DNA from: JAANXG01 sp034520625
GTDB taxonomy: Bacteria > Pseudomonadota > Gammaproteobacteria > Arenicellales > JAANXG01
Reading direction: 5' to 3'
DNA length: 64,000 bases
Assembly: GCA_034520625.1 (NCBI GenBank)
Contig: JAXHNI010000004.1
Location: 186,001 to 250,000 of the forward strand
Below, piece by piece: positions 51,848-60,095 of the stretch. The translations under genes were made by a program, and so were the position numbers. The notes under the pieces are model-generated. The model made no database searches and was not told the origin of the DNA. It worked only from the letters and a program-made list of their open reading frames with translations. The stretch's first letter is position 1. The number at the start of each line of letters is the position of its first letter.

Positions 51848-52758
51848 CCGGGATGATGCGCACTGACCTCACACCCAGCCTGTTCGTGGCGGTTTCCGGT
51901 GTGTTGTGGGGGTTGTTCTGGATTCCGTTCCGTGCTCTGGGTGAGGCCGGATTCGCCGGCGGTTGGGCGAGTCTGGCGTTCTACGCGCTCTCGACGTTGG
52001 TGCTGCTGCCCGCGGCGCTGATGCGGCTTCGGCACCTGGGCGGCGCCGGCGGTGGACTGGTTCTCACCGGGGCGGTGGCCGGTGCCGCGTTCTCGCTCTA
52101 CGCCACCGCCCTGCTGCTGACCGACGTAGTACGCGTACTGCTCCTGTTCTACCTGACGCCGGTCTGGGGCACGCTGCTCGGCCGTGTGCTGCTGGGAGAG
52201 CGGATCACCTGGTACCGCGGCACGGCGCTGATAATGGGGCTGGCCGGCCTGGTCGTGATACTCGGTTTCGAGGGCGGGTTTCCAATGCCCCGGAATGCCG
52301 GCGACTGGATGGCATTGATCGCGGGTGTCGCCTGGGCCTACGGTTCCCTGCGCATTTACCTGCAGCCCGAGGTGGAAGCGTACGAAACGACGTTCGCGTT
52401 CTTCGCCGGAGGCACGCTGGTGACGGCCCTGGTGGTTCTGCTGCCTCTGGAAGCCAATGAGGTCGCGCCGACGCTGGCGATGCTCGGCGAGGCGTGGCCG
52501 TGGCTGGTGCTGCTGGTGGCGGTGTTCGGCGTGCCGCCCGTGTTGATGACCCTGTGGGGCGCGGCCCGCCTGACGCCGGGGCGCGTGGGCATACTCCTCA
52601 TGGGCGAGGTGGCGGTGGGTATCGTGTCCGCGGCGCTCTGGGCTGGCGAGGCGTTCGGCATGCGCGAAGCGCTGGGCGCGACCCTCATCCTCGGCGCCGC
52701 GCTCGTGGAGGTGATGCAGCGCCAGGCCGCCGTCTCGTCCGGATGGGAGACGCCATGA
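51844..52758 (+). CDS. EamA/DMT-family permease
   Basis: A 304-residue ten-helix permease of the drug/metabolite transporter superfamily. Typical parts are VSGVLWGLFWIPFRALGEAG, LLLFYLTPVWGTLLGRVLLGE (parts) near residue 100 and MGEVAVGIVSAALWAGEAFG near 250. It overlaps the NfeD-like gene by 4 nt and is 73 nt upstream of the TMADH-like flavoprotein, suggesting transport of its substrate or product; this is inference. Confidence 0.85.
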   Translation: MTGMMRTDLTPSLFVAVSGVLWGLFWIPFRALGEAGFAGGWASLAFYALSTLVLLPAALMRLRHLGGAGGGLVLTGAVAGAAFSLYATALLLTDVVRVLLLFYLTPVWGTLLGRVLLGERITWYRGTALIMGLAGLVVILGFEGGFPMPRNAGDWMALIAGVAWAYGSLRIYLQPEVEAYETTFAFFAGGTLVTALVVLLPLEANEVAPTLAMLGEAWPWLVLLVAVFGVPPVLMTLWGAARLTPGRVGILLMGEVAVGIVSAALWAGEAFGMREALGATLILGAALVEVMQRQAAVSSGWETP

Positions 52759-52831
52759 CAAGTCATCCGCGCCGCGCGTCCGTTGGCGCGGGGCCCTCTG
52801 ATCACCGCCCGCCGCATTGCGAGGTGTCCGC

Positions 52832-54916
52832 ATGACGCGCGACCCCAGGTATGACGTCCTTTTCGAGCCCGTCCGGATCGGACCGGTCACCGCGCCCAAC
52901 CGGTTCTACCAAGTGCCGCACTGCAACGGCATGGGGAGTCAATACCCGAGCGCCATGGCAGCCATGCGCGGGGTCAAGGCCGAGGGCGGCTGGGGGGTGG
53001 TGTGCACCGAGGAATGCGACTTTCATCATACCGGCGATGTCTCCCCCGCCGTCGAGGCACGCCTGTGGAGTGAGCGTGACGTGCCGATTATGGCGCGGAT
53101 GGTCGAGGCCGTGAAGCGTCACGGCGCGCTGGCGGGCTGCGAGCTCGTGTACGGTGGGGCGGCGGCTCACAACCGGCTGTCGCGGGAGGTTTCCCTGGCC
53201 CCCGGCAGCATGCCGCTGATGAGCCATGAGCCGGGCCAGGCCCGGCGCATGGACCGCCGGGACATCAGGGAGTTCCGCCGCTGGCACCGGCAGGGGGCGC
53301 TGCGGGCGCGGGACGCAGGCTTCGATATCGTGTACGTCTACGCCGGTCACAATCTGTGCCTGCTTCAGCATTTCATCTCGCGGCGCTACAACCAGCGCAC
53401 CGACGAGTACGGCGGCAGCATCGAGAACCGCACCCGCCTGCTCCGGGAGGTGATCGAGGATACCAAGGGGGCCGTGGGCGACCGGATGGCGGTGGCTCTG
53501 CGGTTCGCCGTGGACGAGCAGGCGGGTCCGGATGGCATCACGGCAGACGGTGACGGCCGGGCGGTGGTGGAACTGCTCGCCGGACACCCGGATCTCTGGG
53601 ACGTGAACCTCAGCGGCTGGGACAATGATTCCCAGACCGCCCGCTTCGCCGGCGAAGGGTTCCAGGAGCCTTTCACCCGTTGGGTGAAGCAGGTGACCGG
53701 CAGGCCGGTGGTCGGAGTGGGACGTTACACATCGCCGGATCGCATGGTGAGCCTGGTCAGGAAAGGCGTGTTTGACTTCATCGGTGCGGCGCGGCCGTCC
53801 ATTGCCGACCCGTTCCTGCCCCGGAAGATCGAGGAAGGCCGTCAGGATGACATCCGGGAGTGCATCGGCTGCAACATCTGTGTCAGCGGCGACTTCGGCC
53901 ACTTTCCCATGCGCTGCACGCAGAATCCCACCATGGGCGAGGAGTGGCGACGGGGCTGGCATCCCGAACGCGTCGATCCGAAGGGCAGCGATGACCGGGT
54001 CCTCATCGTCGGCGGTGGCCCGGCGGGCCTGGAGGCCGCGCGGGTTCTCGGTGCCCGCGGCTACAGTGTGACCCTGGCGGAGGCGGGGGGCACGCTGGGC
54101 GGCCACGTCACCGAAGTTGCCCGGCTGCCCGGTCTGGGGACCTGGCAGCGCGTGGTCGACTACCGGCTGCAGCAGATCCGGGCCCTGCCCAACGTGGAGT
54201 TCTATCTGGAGAGCGCGCTGGATGCCTCGCAGATCCTGGAGTTCGGATTCGAGCATGTCGCGCTGGCGACCGGTTCGACCTGGCGCGGGGACGGCAGGGG
54301 GCGGCGCCACCCGCGCGGTATCGAGATTCACCCCGACGCCGTGTGCCTGACCCCGGATGATCTGATGACAGGCGCGGCGATCGAGGGGCCGGTGGTGGTC
54401 TACGACGACGATCACTACTTCATGGCTTCGGTGCTCGCCGAGAAGCTCCGGCACGATGGGATCGACGTGATCTACATCACCCCCGCGCCGGATGCCGCGA
54501 CCTGGACGTACAACATCCTGGAGCAGCGACGCACCCAGGGCCGGCTGCTGGAGCTGGGCGTGGTCCTGGCGCTGTCGACAAGCCTCGACGTCGTCAACGA
54601 CGGCGAAATCGAGGTCTCGTGCGTCTACACTGGTCGACGCCGAACAATTCCATGCGCAACGGTTGTCCTGGTCACCATGCGCGAGCCCCTGGATGCCATC
54701 CACCAGGAGCTCGTCGGCGACGATGGGGCGATTCCCTCGGCCGACATCCGGAGTGTCACTCGTATCGGCGACTGCCTCGCACCCGGCCTGATCGCCGCGG
54801 CAGTGTATTCGGGTCATCGCTATGCCCGGGAGCTGGATGCCGGGCAGGCGTCGCTGGATGTTGCCCCGTTCCGGCGGGAACTGGTGCAGCCGGTAAATGT
54901 GGTCGATGGTGAGTAG
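52832..54916 (+). CDS. Trimethylamine/dimethylglycine dehydrogenase-like flavoprotein (OYE-type plus Fe-S and FAD domains)
   Basis: A 694-residue protein. An N-terminal FMN TIM barrel (FEPVRIGPVTAPNRFYQVPH, GSIENRTRLLREVI) is followed by the 4Fe-4S motif ECIGCNIC with a fourth Cys after 11 residues (C-x2-C-x2-C-x11-C), the spacing of trimethylamine dehydrogenase. It ends with an FAD/NAD domain (VLIVGGGPAGLEAARVLGAR near 388). The segment MGEEWRRGWHPER is shared with TMADH and DgcA-type dimethylglycine demethylases. It probably demethylates a methylated amine or betaine. ATG 52832 is preceded by GCGAGG. Confidence 0.85.
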   Translation: MTRDPRYDVLFEPVRIGPVTAPNRFYQVPHCNGMGSQYPSAMAAMRGVKAEGGWGVVCTEECDFHHTGDVSPAVEARLWSERDVPIMARMVEAVKRHGALAGCELVYGGAAAHNRLSREVSLAPGSMPLMSHEPGQARRMDRRDIREFRRWHRQGALRARDAGFDIVYVYAGHNLCLLQHFISRRYNQRTDEYGGSIENRTRLLREVIEDTKGAVGDRMAVALRFAVDEQAGPDGITADGDGRAVVELLAGHPDLWDVNLSGWDNDSQTARFAGEGFQEPFTRWVKQVTGRPVVGVGRYTSPDRMVSLVRKGVFDFIGAARPSIADPFLPRKIEEGRQDDIRECIGCNICVSGDFGHFPMRCTQNPTMGEEWRRGWHPERVDPKGSDDRVLIVGGGPAGLEAARVLGARGYSVTLAEAGGTLGGHVTEVARLPGLGTWQRVVDYRLQQIRALPNVEFYLESALDASQILEFGFEHVALATGSTWRGDGRGRRHPRGIEIHPDAVCLTPDDLMTGAAIEGPVVVYDDDHYFMASVLAEKLRHDGIDVIYITPAPDAATWTYNILEQRRTQGRLLELGVVLALSTSLDVVNDGEIEVSCVYTGRRRTIPCATVVLVTMREPLDAIHQELVGDDGAIPSADIRSVTRIGDCLAPGLIAAAVYSGHRYARELDAGQASLDVAPFRRELVQPVNVVDGE

Positions 54917-55001
54917 TGAGTATGCAGGATGCCGGAAGAGCGGGCCGGCGTTGATCGCCGGCTCTTAGTGGATTCGGCTGCGCTACTGAAAAGCTCGATT
55001 G

Positions 55002-55919
55002 TTACCTCCCGGCGACGGCGTTCGCCAACGCTCCGATATGCTCCGGCGTAATGCCGCAGCATCCGCCCAGTATGTATGCCCCGCCTCCACGCCAGCGCAT
55101 GGCCGCCTCGGCAAACTCCCCGGGCGAGATGTCCCTGAAGACCCAGGTTGGCATTTCGAAGTGCCCGGCTTCGGGGTAGGCGCCCAGGGGACCGTTCCAG
55201 ACCGACCTGATCAATGCGAGGGATTCTCCGGTGGTGGAGATCTCGTTGTGCATGACGAGGGCGGCGTGGGCACCGGTCGCCATTAGTGCCTCGGCCAGCG
55301 TGGCCAGGCCCCATTTCTGGTTGGCGAAGCTGACGAGGTCTCCCTCATCGTCGCGCTCGACGGACATGCCCACCCAGACGGGCAGTCCCGTGGCCACGGC
55401 CGCCTCGGTGGCCCACAGGGATACGTCCAGATCCCGCATCATCTCCATGATGATCAGGTCGCAGCCCGCGTCCGCCAATACGTCCACCTTGCGTTGATAA
55501 AGCGACCTGATCCGGTCGGGGTCCCACTGCCGCTCCGGCGAGCGGTAGCCGCCGCGGGCCACGGGCGGCATCACCGAGCAGGAGCCGGCCACCGACACCG
55601 GTGACGAGGCGGCGTCCTGTATGGCTTCCCGCGCCAGGCGGACGGCGGCGCGGTCGATGGGCTCGATGTCGTCCTCCCGCCCGAGATGGGTAAACGACAG
55701 CGGGCTGGATGCGTAGGTATTGGCGGTAATGACCTCCGCGCCCGCGTTGATATATGCCGTGTGCACCGCGCGGACTGCGTCGGCGTGGGTCAGGTTGGAC
55801 ATGGCGCACCAGACCTCGCTGTCCATTGCCACTCCCTGCCGCTGGAGCTCGGTTCCCGTGCCGCCGTCGAGGATGACCACTTCGCCATTGGCGAGCTTGC
55901 GTGCGATCACGTCGTACAT
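55002..55919 (-). CDS. Homocysteine S-methyltransferase-family protein
   Basis: A 305-residue TIM-barrel protein of the BHMT/MmuM family, which transfers a methyl group to homocysteine. It starts ARKLANGEVVILDGGTGTEL, has NTYASSPLSFTHLG and VSVAGSCSVMPP, and ends with the zinc-binding GGAYILGGCCGITPEH. The first zinc cysteine of the family (in a VNC motif) appears replaced: VMHNEISTTG stands at that position. It may be inactive or use another ligand. It is convergent with the TMADH-like gene. Confidence 0.82.
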   Translation of the reverse strand: MYDVIARKLANGEVVILDGGTGTELQRQGVAMDSEVWCAMSNLTHADAVRAVHTAYINAGAEVITANTYASSPLSFTHLGREDDIEPIDRAAVRLAREAIQDAASSPVSVAGSCSVMPPVARGGYRSPERQWDPDRIRSLYQRKVDVLADAGCDLIIMEMMRDLDVSLWATEAAVATGLPVWVGMSVERDDEGDLVSFANQKWGLATLAEALMATGAHAALVMHNEISTTGESLALIRSVWNGPLGAYPEAGHFEMPTWVFRDISPGEFAEAAMRWRGGGAYILGGCCGITPEHIGALANAVAGR

Positions 55920-56108
55920 GCATGAGCCCTGTGGGACGAACGCGGGGATTTCACCAGATGCACACCGGGAAAACCAGCATTACTCCGCGAGGTTCCGGTA
56001 TACGGACGAAGTTCTGGAGACAGTGCTACGGTTCCGGCGTTGGGGTTACAATCGCGACTTCCTCGACCGGCTCGAATTGCCCATATCTCACAAGGGTTGA
56101 CCAGCACT

Positions 56109-57503
56109 ATGTCCGAACTATGGCGCCTGACGGCTGCAGAACTGGCGGGAATCCTGAAACGGGGTGAAGCGTCCGCCGTCGATATCACGTCCAGCGCACT
56201 TGACCGTCTCACGAGCGTCAACGCCTCGATCAACGCGGTGGTGCGTGAGATGCACGAGGAAGCGCTGGCAGCCGCCGCGGAAGTTGATGACGGAATCGCC
56301 CGGGGAAAGGCGTCGGGACCGCTGGCGGGGGTACCGGTCACGGTAAAGGAGAACGTCGACCAGGCCGGCCAACCCACCACCAACGGCCTGCGGATCCAGA
56401 AAGATCTGGTTGCAGACCAGGACAACCCGGTGGTTGCCAACCTGCGCCGCGCGGGGGCGGTGATCATCGGCCGCACCAACACCCCGGCGTTTTCCCTGCG
56501 CTGGTTTACCCGGAACTCGCTGCATGGGCATACCCGCAATCCACGCGACCCCTTGATCACCCCGGGCGGGTCTTCCGGGGGCGCCGCGGCGGCCGTCGCG
56601 GCCGGCATCGGGGCGATCGGGCATGGCACGGACATCGGCGGATCGATTCGCTACCCGGCCTTCGCGTGCGGCATACACGGGCTCAAGCCGTCCTTCGGCA
56701 GAGTTCCAGCGGCAAACTTCACTGCGCCCGACCGGCACATTGGTGCGCAGCTGATGGCGGTGTCCGGTCCCCTGGCGCGATCGGTGGCCGACCTCCGGCT
56801 GGCATTGTCGGCCATGGCGGCGCGCGACCGTCGTGACCCGTGGTGGACGCCGGCGCCCCTGGAAACGCCCCCCGGGGCGATGCGCGCGGCGTTGACGGTC
56901 GCGCCGGAAGGCCTCCGGGTGCATCCGGCGGTGGACAGAGCCCTGCGCGATGCGGGCCGCCGCCTCGAGGACGCCGGCTGGGTCGTCGAGGAGGTGGAGT
57001 GCCCGTCGTTCCGGGAAGCCCAGCGGCTCCAGACCGCCCTGTGGCTGACCGAGTTCCGCCGGGCTGGGGCGAGCATGATCGAGCGGGAAAACGATCCGGA
57101 TGCCGCGTTTGTGTACGAGCAGCTGGCGGCGCGGAGCACGGAATGTGATGCCCATGGCCTCCTCGACGTGCTGCAGGCGCGCGTCGGCCTGATTCGCGCC
57201 TGGGAGGCGTTTCTCGAGCGCTACCCCGTGCTGATCTGTCCGGTCTCCGGGGAGTTGCCGTTCCCGGACCAGCTCGACGTCGAATCACCCGAATCGTTCC
57301 AGCGGGTGTTCGATGCCCAGCTGACCCAGATGGCGCTGCCGGTGCTGGGCCTGCCGGGGCTGACCGTGAGCACCGGAATGGAAGGCCGGGTACCGGTCGG
57401 TGTGCAGCTGGTGGCGGGGCGTTTCGAAGAGGCGACCCTGCTGTGTGCCGGCGAGGTCCTGGAGCAGGGCGGCAGCCCGGAGTCGCCGGTCGACCCTGCC
57501 TGA
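56109..57503 (+). CDS. Amidase-signature family hydrolase
   Basis: A 464-residue amidase with the Ser-cisSer-Lys triad: Lys in GVPVTVKENVDQAGQPTTNG (near 75), cis-Ser in TPGGSSGGAAAAVAAGIGAI (near 158) and the nucleophile Ser in GHGTDIGGSIRYPAFACG (near 180). Such enzymes hydrolyse amides, including aryl- or alkyl-amides; GatA is excluded by the absence of gatB/gatC and the divergent C-terminus. ATG 56109 gives the family start MSELWRLTAAELA. It stands alone on its strand. Confidence 0.9.
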   Translation: MSELWRLTAAELAGILKRGEASAVDITSSALDRLTSVNASINAVVREMHEEALAAAAEVDDGIARGKASGPLAGVPVTVKENVDQAGQPTTNGLRIQKDLVADQDNPVVANLRRAGAVIIGRTNTPAFSLRWFTRNSLHGHTRNPRDPLITPGGSSGGAAAAVAAGIGAIGHGTDIGGSIRYPAFACGIHGLKPSFGRVPAANFTAPDRHIGAQLMAVSGPLARSVADLRLALSAMAARDRRDPWWTPAPLETPPGAMRAALTVAPEGLRVHPAVDRALRDAGRRLEDAGWVVEEVECPSFREAQRLQTALWLTEFRRAGASMIERENDPDAAFVYEQLAARSTECDAHGLLDVLQARVGLIRAWEAFLERYPVLICPVSGELPFPDQLDVESPESFQRVFDAQLTQMALPVLGLPGLTVSTGMEGRVPVGVQLVAGRFEEATLLCAGEVLEQGGSPESPVDPA

Positions 57504-57599
57504 CGGCGGTAAACCCGGGGCGCACGGCCCGCTACAATCGATGCGTCGGCCGTGGCAGGGTATCGAGCTGATCGCCCGGGCATGAGCTGGTGCTGGGGT

Positions 57600-57701
57600 C
57601 GTGCCGGGGACCCTCCCCCAGGGCCGCTGTGAATACGTCCGTGTACGCTCTGGCTCAAACATCCCTGTTTTCGACAGCCCTGGTGGAGGATCCCCGGCAC
57701 G
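57600..57701 (+). repeat. Inverted-repeat element, copy D (internal deletion)
   Basis: The 102-nt copy has the same orientation as copies A and C. About 42 nt of the interior, including the CGGCAC/GTGCCG hairpin, is missing between gctgtga and atacgtcc. The arms (57600-57624 and 57677-57701) carry new core bases (GGGGACCCT against AGGATCCCC), yet still pair except at two positions. It lies between the amidase gene and the Mn-exporter leader. Confidence 0.85.
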
Positions 57702-57756
57702 GCCCCTTCCTTCGCGCCTGTGCACATACTGCGCCACTTCCGGACGCGGCCGACGC

Positions 57757-57785
57757 TTTAGGTGCGCGCCGGGAACTTGTATAAT
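57757..57785 (+). promoter_or_regulatory. Promoter of the manganese riboswitch leader
   Basis: A perfect TATAAT lies at 57780-57785, with a weak -35 (TTTAGG at 57757-57762) 17 nt upstream. Transcription from about 57792 would begin directly before the yybP-ykoY-like element. Confidence 0.55.
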
Positions 57786-57794
57786 CCGCGGCGT

Positions 57795-57911
57795 CATTGG
57801 GGAGTAGCCGCCCTCCTGCTTGAGAGGGGCCTGCGTCAACACACTTGGCCGTTCGGCCGTGGTGCAGGCAGCTTCCGGGCCTGGCAAGACCTTTGACCAT
57901 GCCGCCTCCGG
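57795..57911 (+). promoter_or_regulatory. yybP-ykoY-type manganese riboswitch (probable)
   Basis: The leader contains ttggggagtagccgccct at 57798-57815, which fits the conserved GGGGAGUAGC start of yybP-ykoY RNAs, and ggcaagacctttgacc at 57883-57898, which fits the 3' end. The downstream gene belongs to the TMEM165/GDT1 family, often controlled by this Mn-sensing RNA. After it, ctccgg (57906-57911) can pair with the ribosome site ccggag (57955-57960), a possible expression platform. A covariance-model search has not been run. Confidence 0.75.
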
Positions 57912-57968
57912 TCGGGCCGGAGGGGTGGCGTGGTCACTGGTTCACCGTCCGGCCCCGGAGCGTTCCAA

Positions 57969-58532
57969 GTGGAAGGTTTTCTCGTCGCCACCGGACTGGT
58001 GGCCCTTGCCGAGATCGGGGACAAGACACAGCTTCTGGCCTTCGTTCTCGCCGTACGATTCCGCAGACCCGTTCCGATCGTCGCGGGCATCCTCGTTGCG
58101 ACCCTGGCCAACCACGGCGTCGCGGCCGGGTTCGGCGTCTGGCTTGCCGCCCTGGTGCCGCCCGATGCGCTGCGTTGGCTGCTGGGTCTGTCATTCATTG
58201 CCATGGCGGCGTGGGTGCTGGTGCCGGACGAACTGGAGGCCAACGGCCCGCAGGCGGCGAGTCGCGGCGCATTCGCCGCGACCGTGGTCGCGTTCTTTCT
58301 CGCCGAGATGGGCGACAAGACCCAGGTCGCAACGGTGGCGCTCGCCGCCGAGTACATCGAGATTGTACCCGTGCTGGCCGGCACCACCCTCGGCATGATG
58401 ATTGCCAATGTTCCAGCGGTGTACCTGGGCGAGCGCTGCTCGCACCGGGTGCCCATGAAACTGATGCGCGGAGCGGCCGCCGCGTCCTTCGTCCTGTTCG
58501 GGGTGGCAGTACTGCTGGGAGCGGGTAGCTGA
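57969..58532 (+). CDS. TMEM165/GDT1-family (MntX/MneA-like) manganese exporter
   Basis: A 187-residue inner-membrane protein with six helices and two copies of the E-x-G-D-[KR]-T motif: ALAEIGDKTQLLAFVLAVRF near residue 13 and FLAEMGDKTQVATVALAAEY near 107. Bacterial members export Mn2+. GTG 57969 is chosen because CCGGAG lies 8 nt upstream and the protein then starts at the first helix; a GTG at 57930 would add 13 unrelated residues. The probable Mn riboswitch upstream fits this role. Confidence 0.9.
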   Translation: MEGFLVATGLVALAEIGDKTQLLAFVLAVRFRRPVPIVAGILVATLANHGVAAGFGVWLAALVPPDALRWLLGLSFIAMAAWVLVPDELEANGPQAASRGAFAATVVAFFLAEMGDKTQVATVALAAEYIEIVPVLAGTTLGMMIANVPAVYLGERCSHRVPMKLMRGAAAASFVLFGVAVLLGAGS

Positions 58533-58684
58533 GCCGGGTGGTGGAAGCCGTCCGAGAAAGTCCAATCACATCTTTATCAGAACCTTCCGGCCGCGCATCA
58601 CGGGGTATTGACCCGTATGCTCGACCGCATGCGCACCTGATGTGCCGGGCGGCCGCCTACAGTCGTATAGAGATGTTCGGGAAT

Positions 58685-58848
58685 TGGTAGTGGCTCAGTT
58701 TGAAACTGAGGAATCTATAAACTATTGACTGGCGGGCAAGCTGGATTGCTTCGCTACGCTCCCTGACAATGTGTCCAATTGATCAGAGCTGCCCTGGTAA
58801 CGGCACGGTCTCTTCCTTACTGCCCGTGTTCAACTGAGCCACTACCCG
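58685..58848. repeat. Short element with inverted ends
   Basis: GGTAGTGGCTCAGTTTGAA (starting near 58686) and TTCAACTGAGCCACTACC (ending near 58847) are inverted copies about 120 nt apart. The interior has no gene. The 13-nt core CTGAGCCACTACC also occurs at about 45991 beside transposase debris, so these may be ends of an insertion sequence or MITE. An extra palindrome CTCAGTTTGAAACTGAG lies at the left end. Confidence 0.5.
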
Positions 58849-58889
58849 GGATTTGCTTCCCTCTCGCGGCTCTGGTAAATGCCTGTATC

Positions 58890-59204
58890 ATGAAGCCGGG
58901 TCATGAACAGCCGCACGTGCCCAGGGCACGGGACCGGACCATCAGGCAGCATCTGGTCGATACTCTGCGCGACGGCCCGGTCTCCGTCGGGGCGCTTTCA
59001 GGTGAAATCGGGCTTCCGGAGAAGCAGATACAGGACCATCTCGAGAGCCTGCGCAGGCAGGTCCGGCTTGTGATCACTCCGGCGCGGTGCGCCAGTTGCG
59101 GCTTCGAGTTCACGAACAGGCGGCGGACCCGGAAACCGGGAAAATGCCCCGGCTGCCGGAGCACGCATATCGACGAACCGTTGTATTCTCTCGGGCCTGA
59201 ATAG
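58890..59204 (+). CDS. HTH plus zinc-ribbon regulator-like protein (COG3357 type)
   Basis: A 104-residue protein. The N-terminal half (RDRTIRQHLVDTLRDGPVSV, GALSGEIGLPEKQIQDHLES) is a winged helix. The C-terminal half is a zinc ribbon with CASCGFEF and CPGCRSTHI. This combination is known mainly from archaeal predicted regulators (COG3357). ATG 58890 is preferred over an upstream in-frame codon because the earlier residues are not homologous. Target genes are unknown; it stands upstream of the peroxidase-related gene. Confidence 0.78.
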   Translation: MKPGHEQPHVPRARDRTIRQHLVDTLRDGPVSVGALSGEIGLPEKQIQDHLESLRRQVRLVITPARCASCGFEFTNRRRTRKPGKCPGCRSTHIDEPLYSLGPE

Positions 59205-59272
59205 AATTTCCGGTCCCGGAAGCGGATCGCATTCCCAGTCACGATGAACAGATGCCAGTTGGAGGCTTCCCC

Positions 59273-59851
59273 ATGTCAGACAAACCATTGAGCAGATTTC
59301 CGGTGCCCGAGCTCGACGAGCTCCCGGATGATATCCGGGAGCGGATCCTGGCCGTTCAGGAGAAGTCCGGCTTCGTGCCCAATGTTTTCCTCGCTCTGGC
59401 GCATCGTCCCGACGAGTTCCGGGCGTTTTTCGCCTACCACGACGCGCTGATGGAGAAGCAGAGCGGACTGACCAAGGGCGAGCGGGAGATGATCGTCGTG
59501 GCGACATCAGGCCTGAACGAGTGCATCTATTGTGTGGTCGCCCATGGCGCGATACTCCGCATTCGCGAGAAGAACCCGTTGATCGCCGACCAGGTGGCGA
59601 CCAACTATCGAAAGGCGGATATCACGGACAGGCAGAGAGCCATGCTGGATTTCGCCGCGAAGGTATCCCTGAACGCGCAGGAGATCGGCGATGCGGATTA
59701 CGACGCGCTGCGCGCCCACGAGTTCAGCGATGAGGATATCTGGGATATAGGCGCCATAGCCGGGTTCTTCGCCCTGTCCAACCGCCTCGCCAACATGTTG
59801 ACACTGCGCCCCAATGACGAGTTCTACCTCCTGGGGCGTGTGCCGAAGTAA
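59273..59851 (+). CDS. Peroxidase-related (AhpD/CMD-family) protein
   Basis: A 192-residue protein of the carboxymuconolactone decarboxylase/AhpD fold, subgroup of uncharacterised peroxidase-related enzymes. The redox site is GLNECIYCVVAHGAILR (CxxC with a following His, near residues 83-92). The helices FVPNVFLALAHRPDEFRAFF and AMLDFAAKVSLNAQEIGD are typical. ATG 59273 follows GGAGG at 7-nt spacing. It may reduce peroxides or serve as a disulfide carrier. Confidence 0.9.
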   Translation: MSDKPLSRFPVPELDELPDDIRERILAVQEKSGFVPNVFLALAHRPDEFRAFFAYHDALMEKQSGLTKGEREMIVVATSGLNECIYCVVAHGAILRIREKNPLIADQVATNYRKADITDRQRAMLDFAAKVSLNAQEIGDADYDALRAHEFSDEDIWDIGAIAGFFALSNRLANMLTLRPNDEFYLLGRVPK

Positions 59852-60095
59852 TGGCGCCCCGGCACCGGCCCCCGTTCCCCGTCGCCGGTTTCCAAATCGG
59901 GCCGTGGCCTGCGGGAATTCTCCGTTTGCTGACGGCTCAGTACATTCTGAAGGTTTCGATATCAGTGGCAGGGCACACTAAGATTTAAGTCGTGACTGAA
60001 AGTCGAGCATCCGCCGCACTGGAATCCGGCGCGCAGCGTTATCGCCAGGGCGTGCCCGCGCGTGAAACCCACATCAACCCGACCAGGGAACAGTG

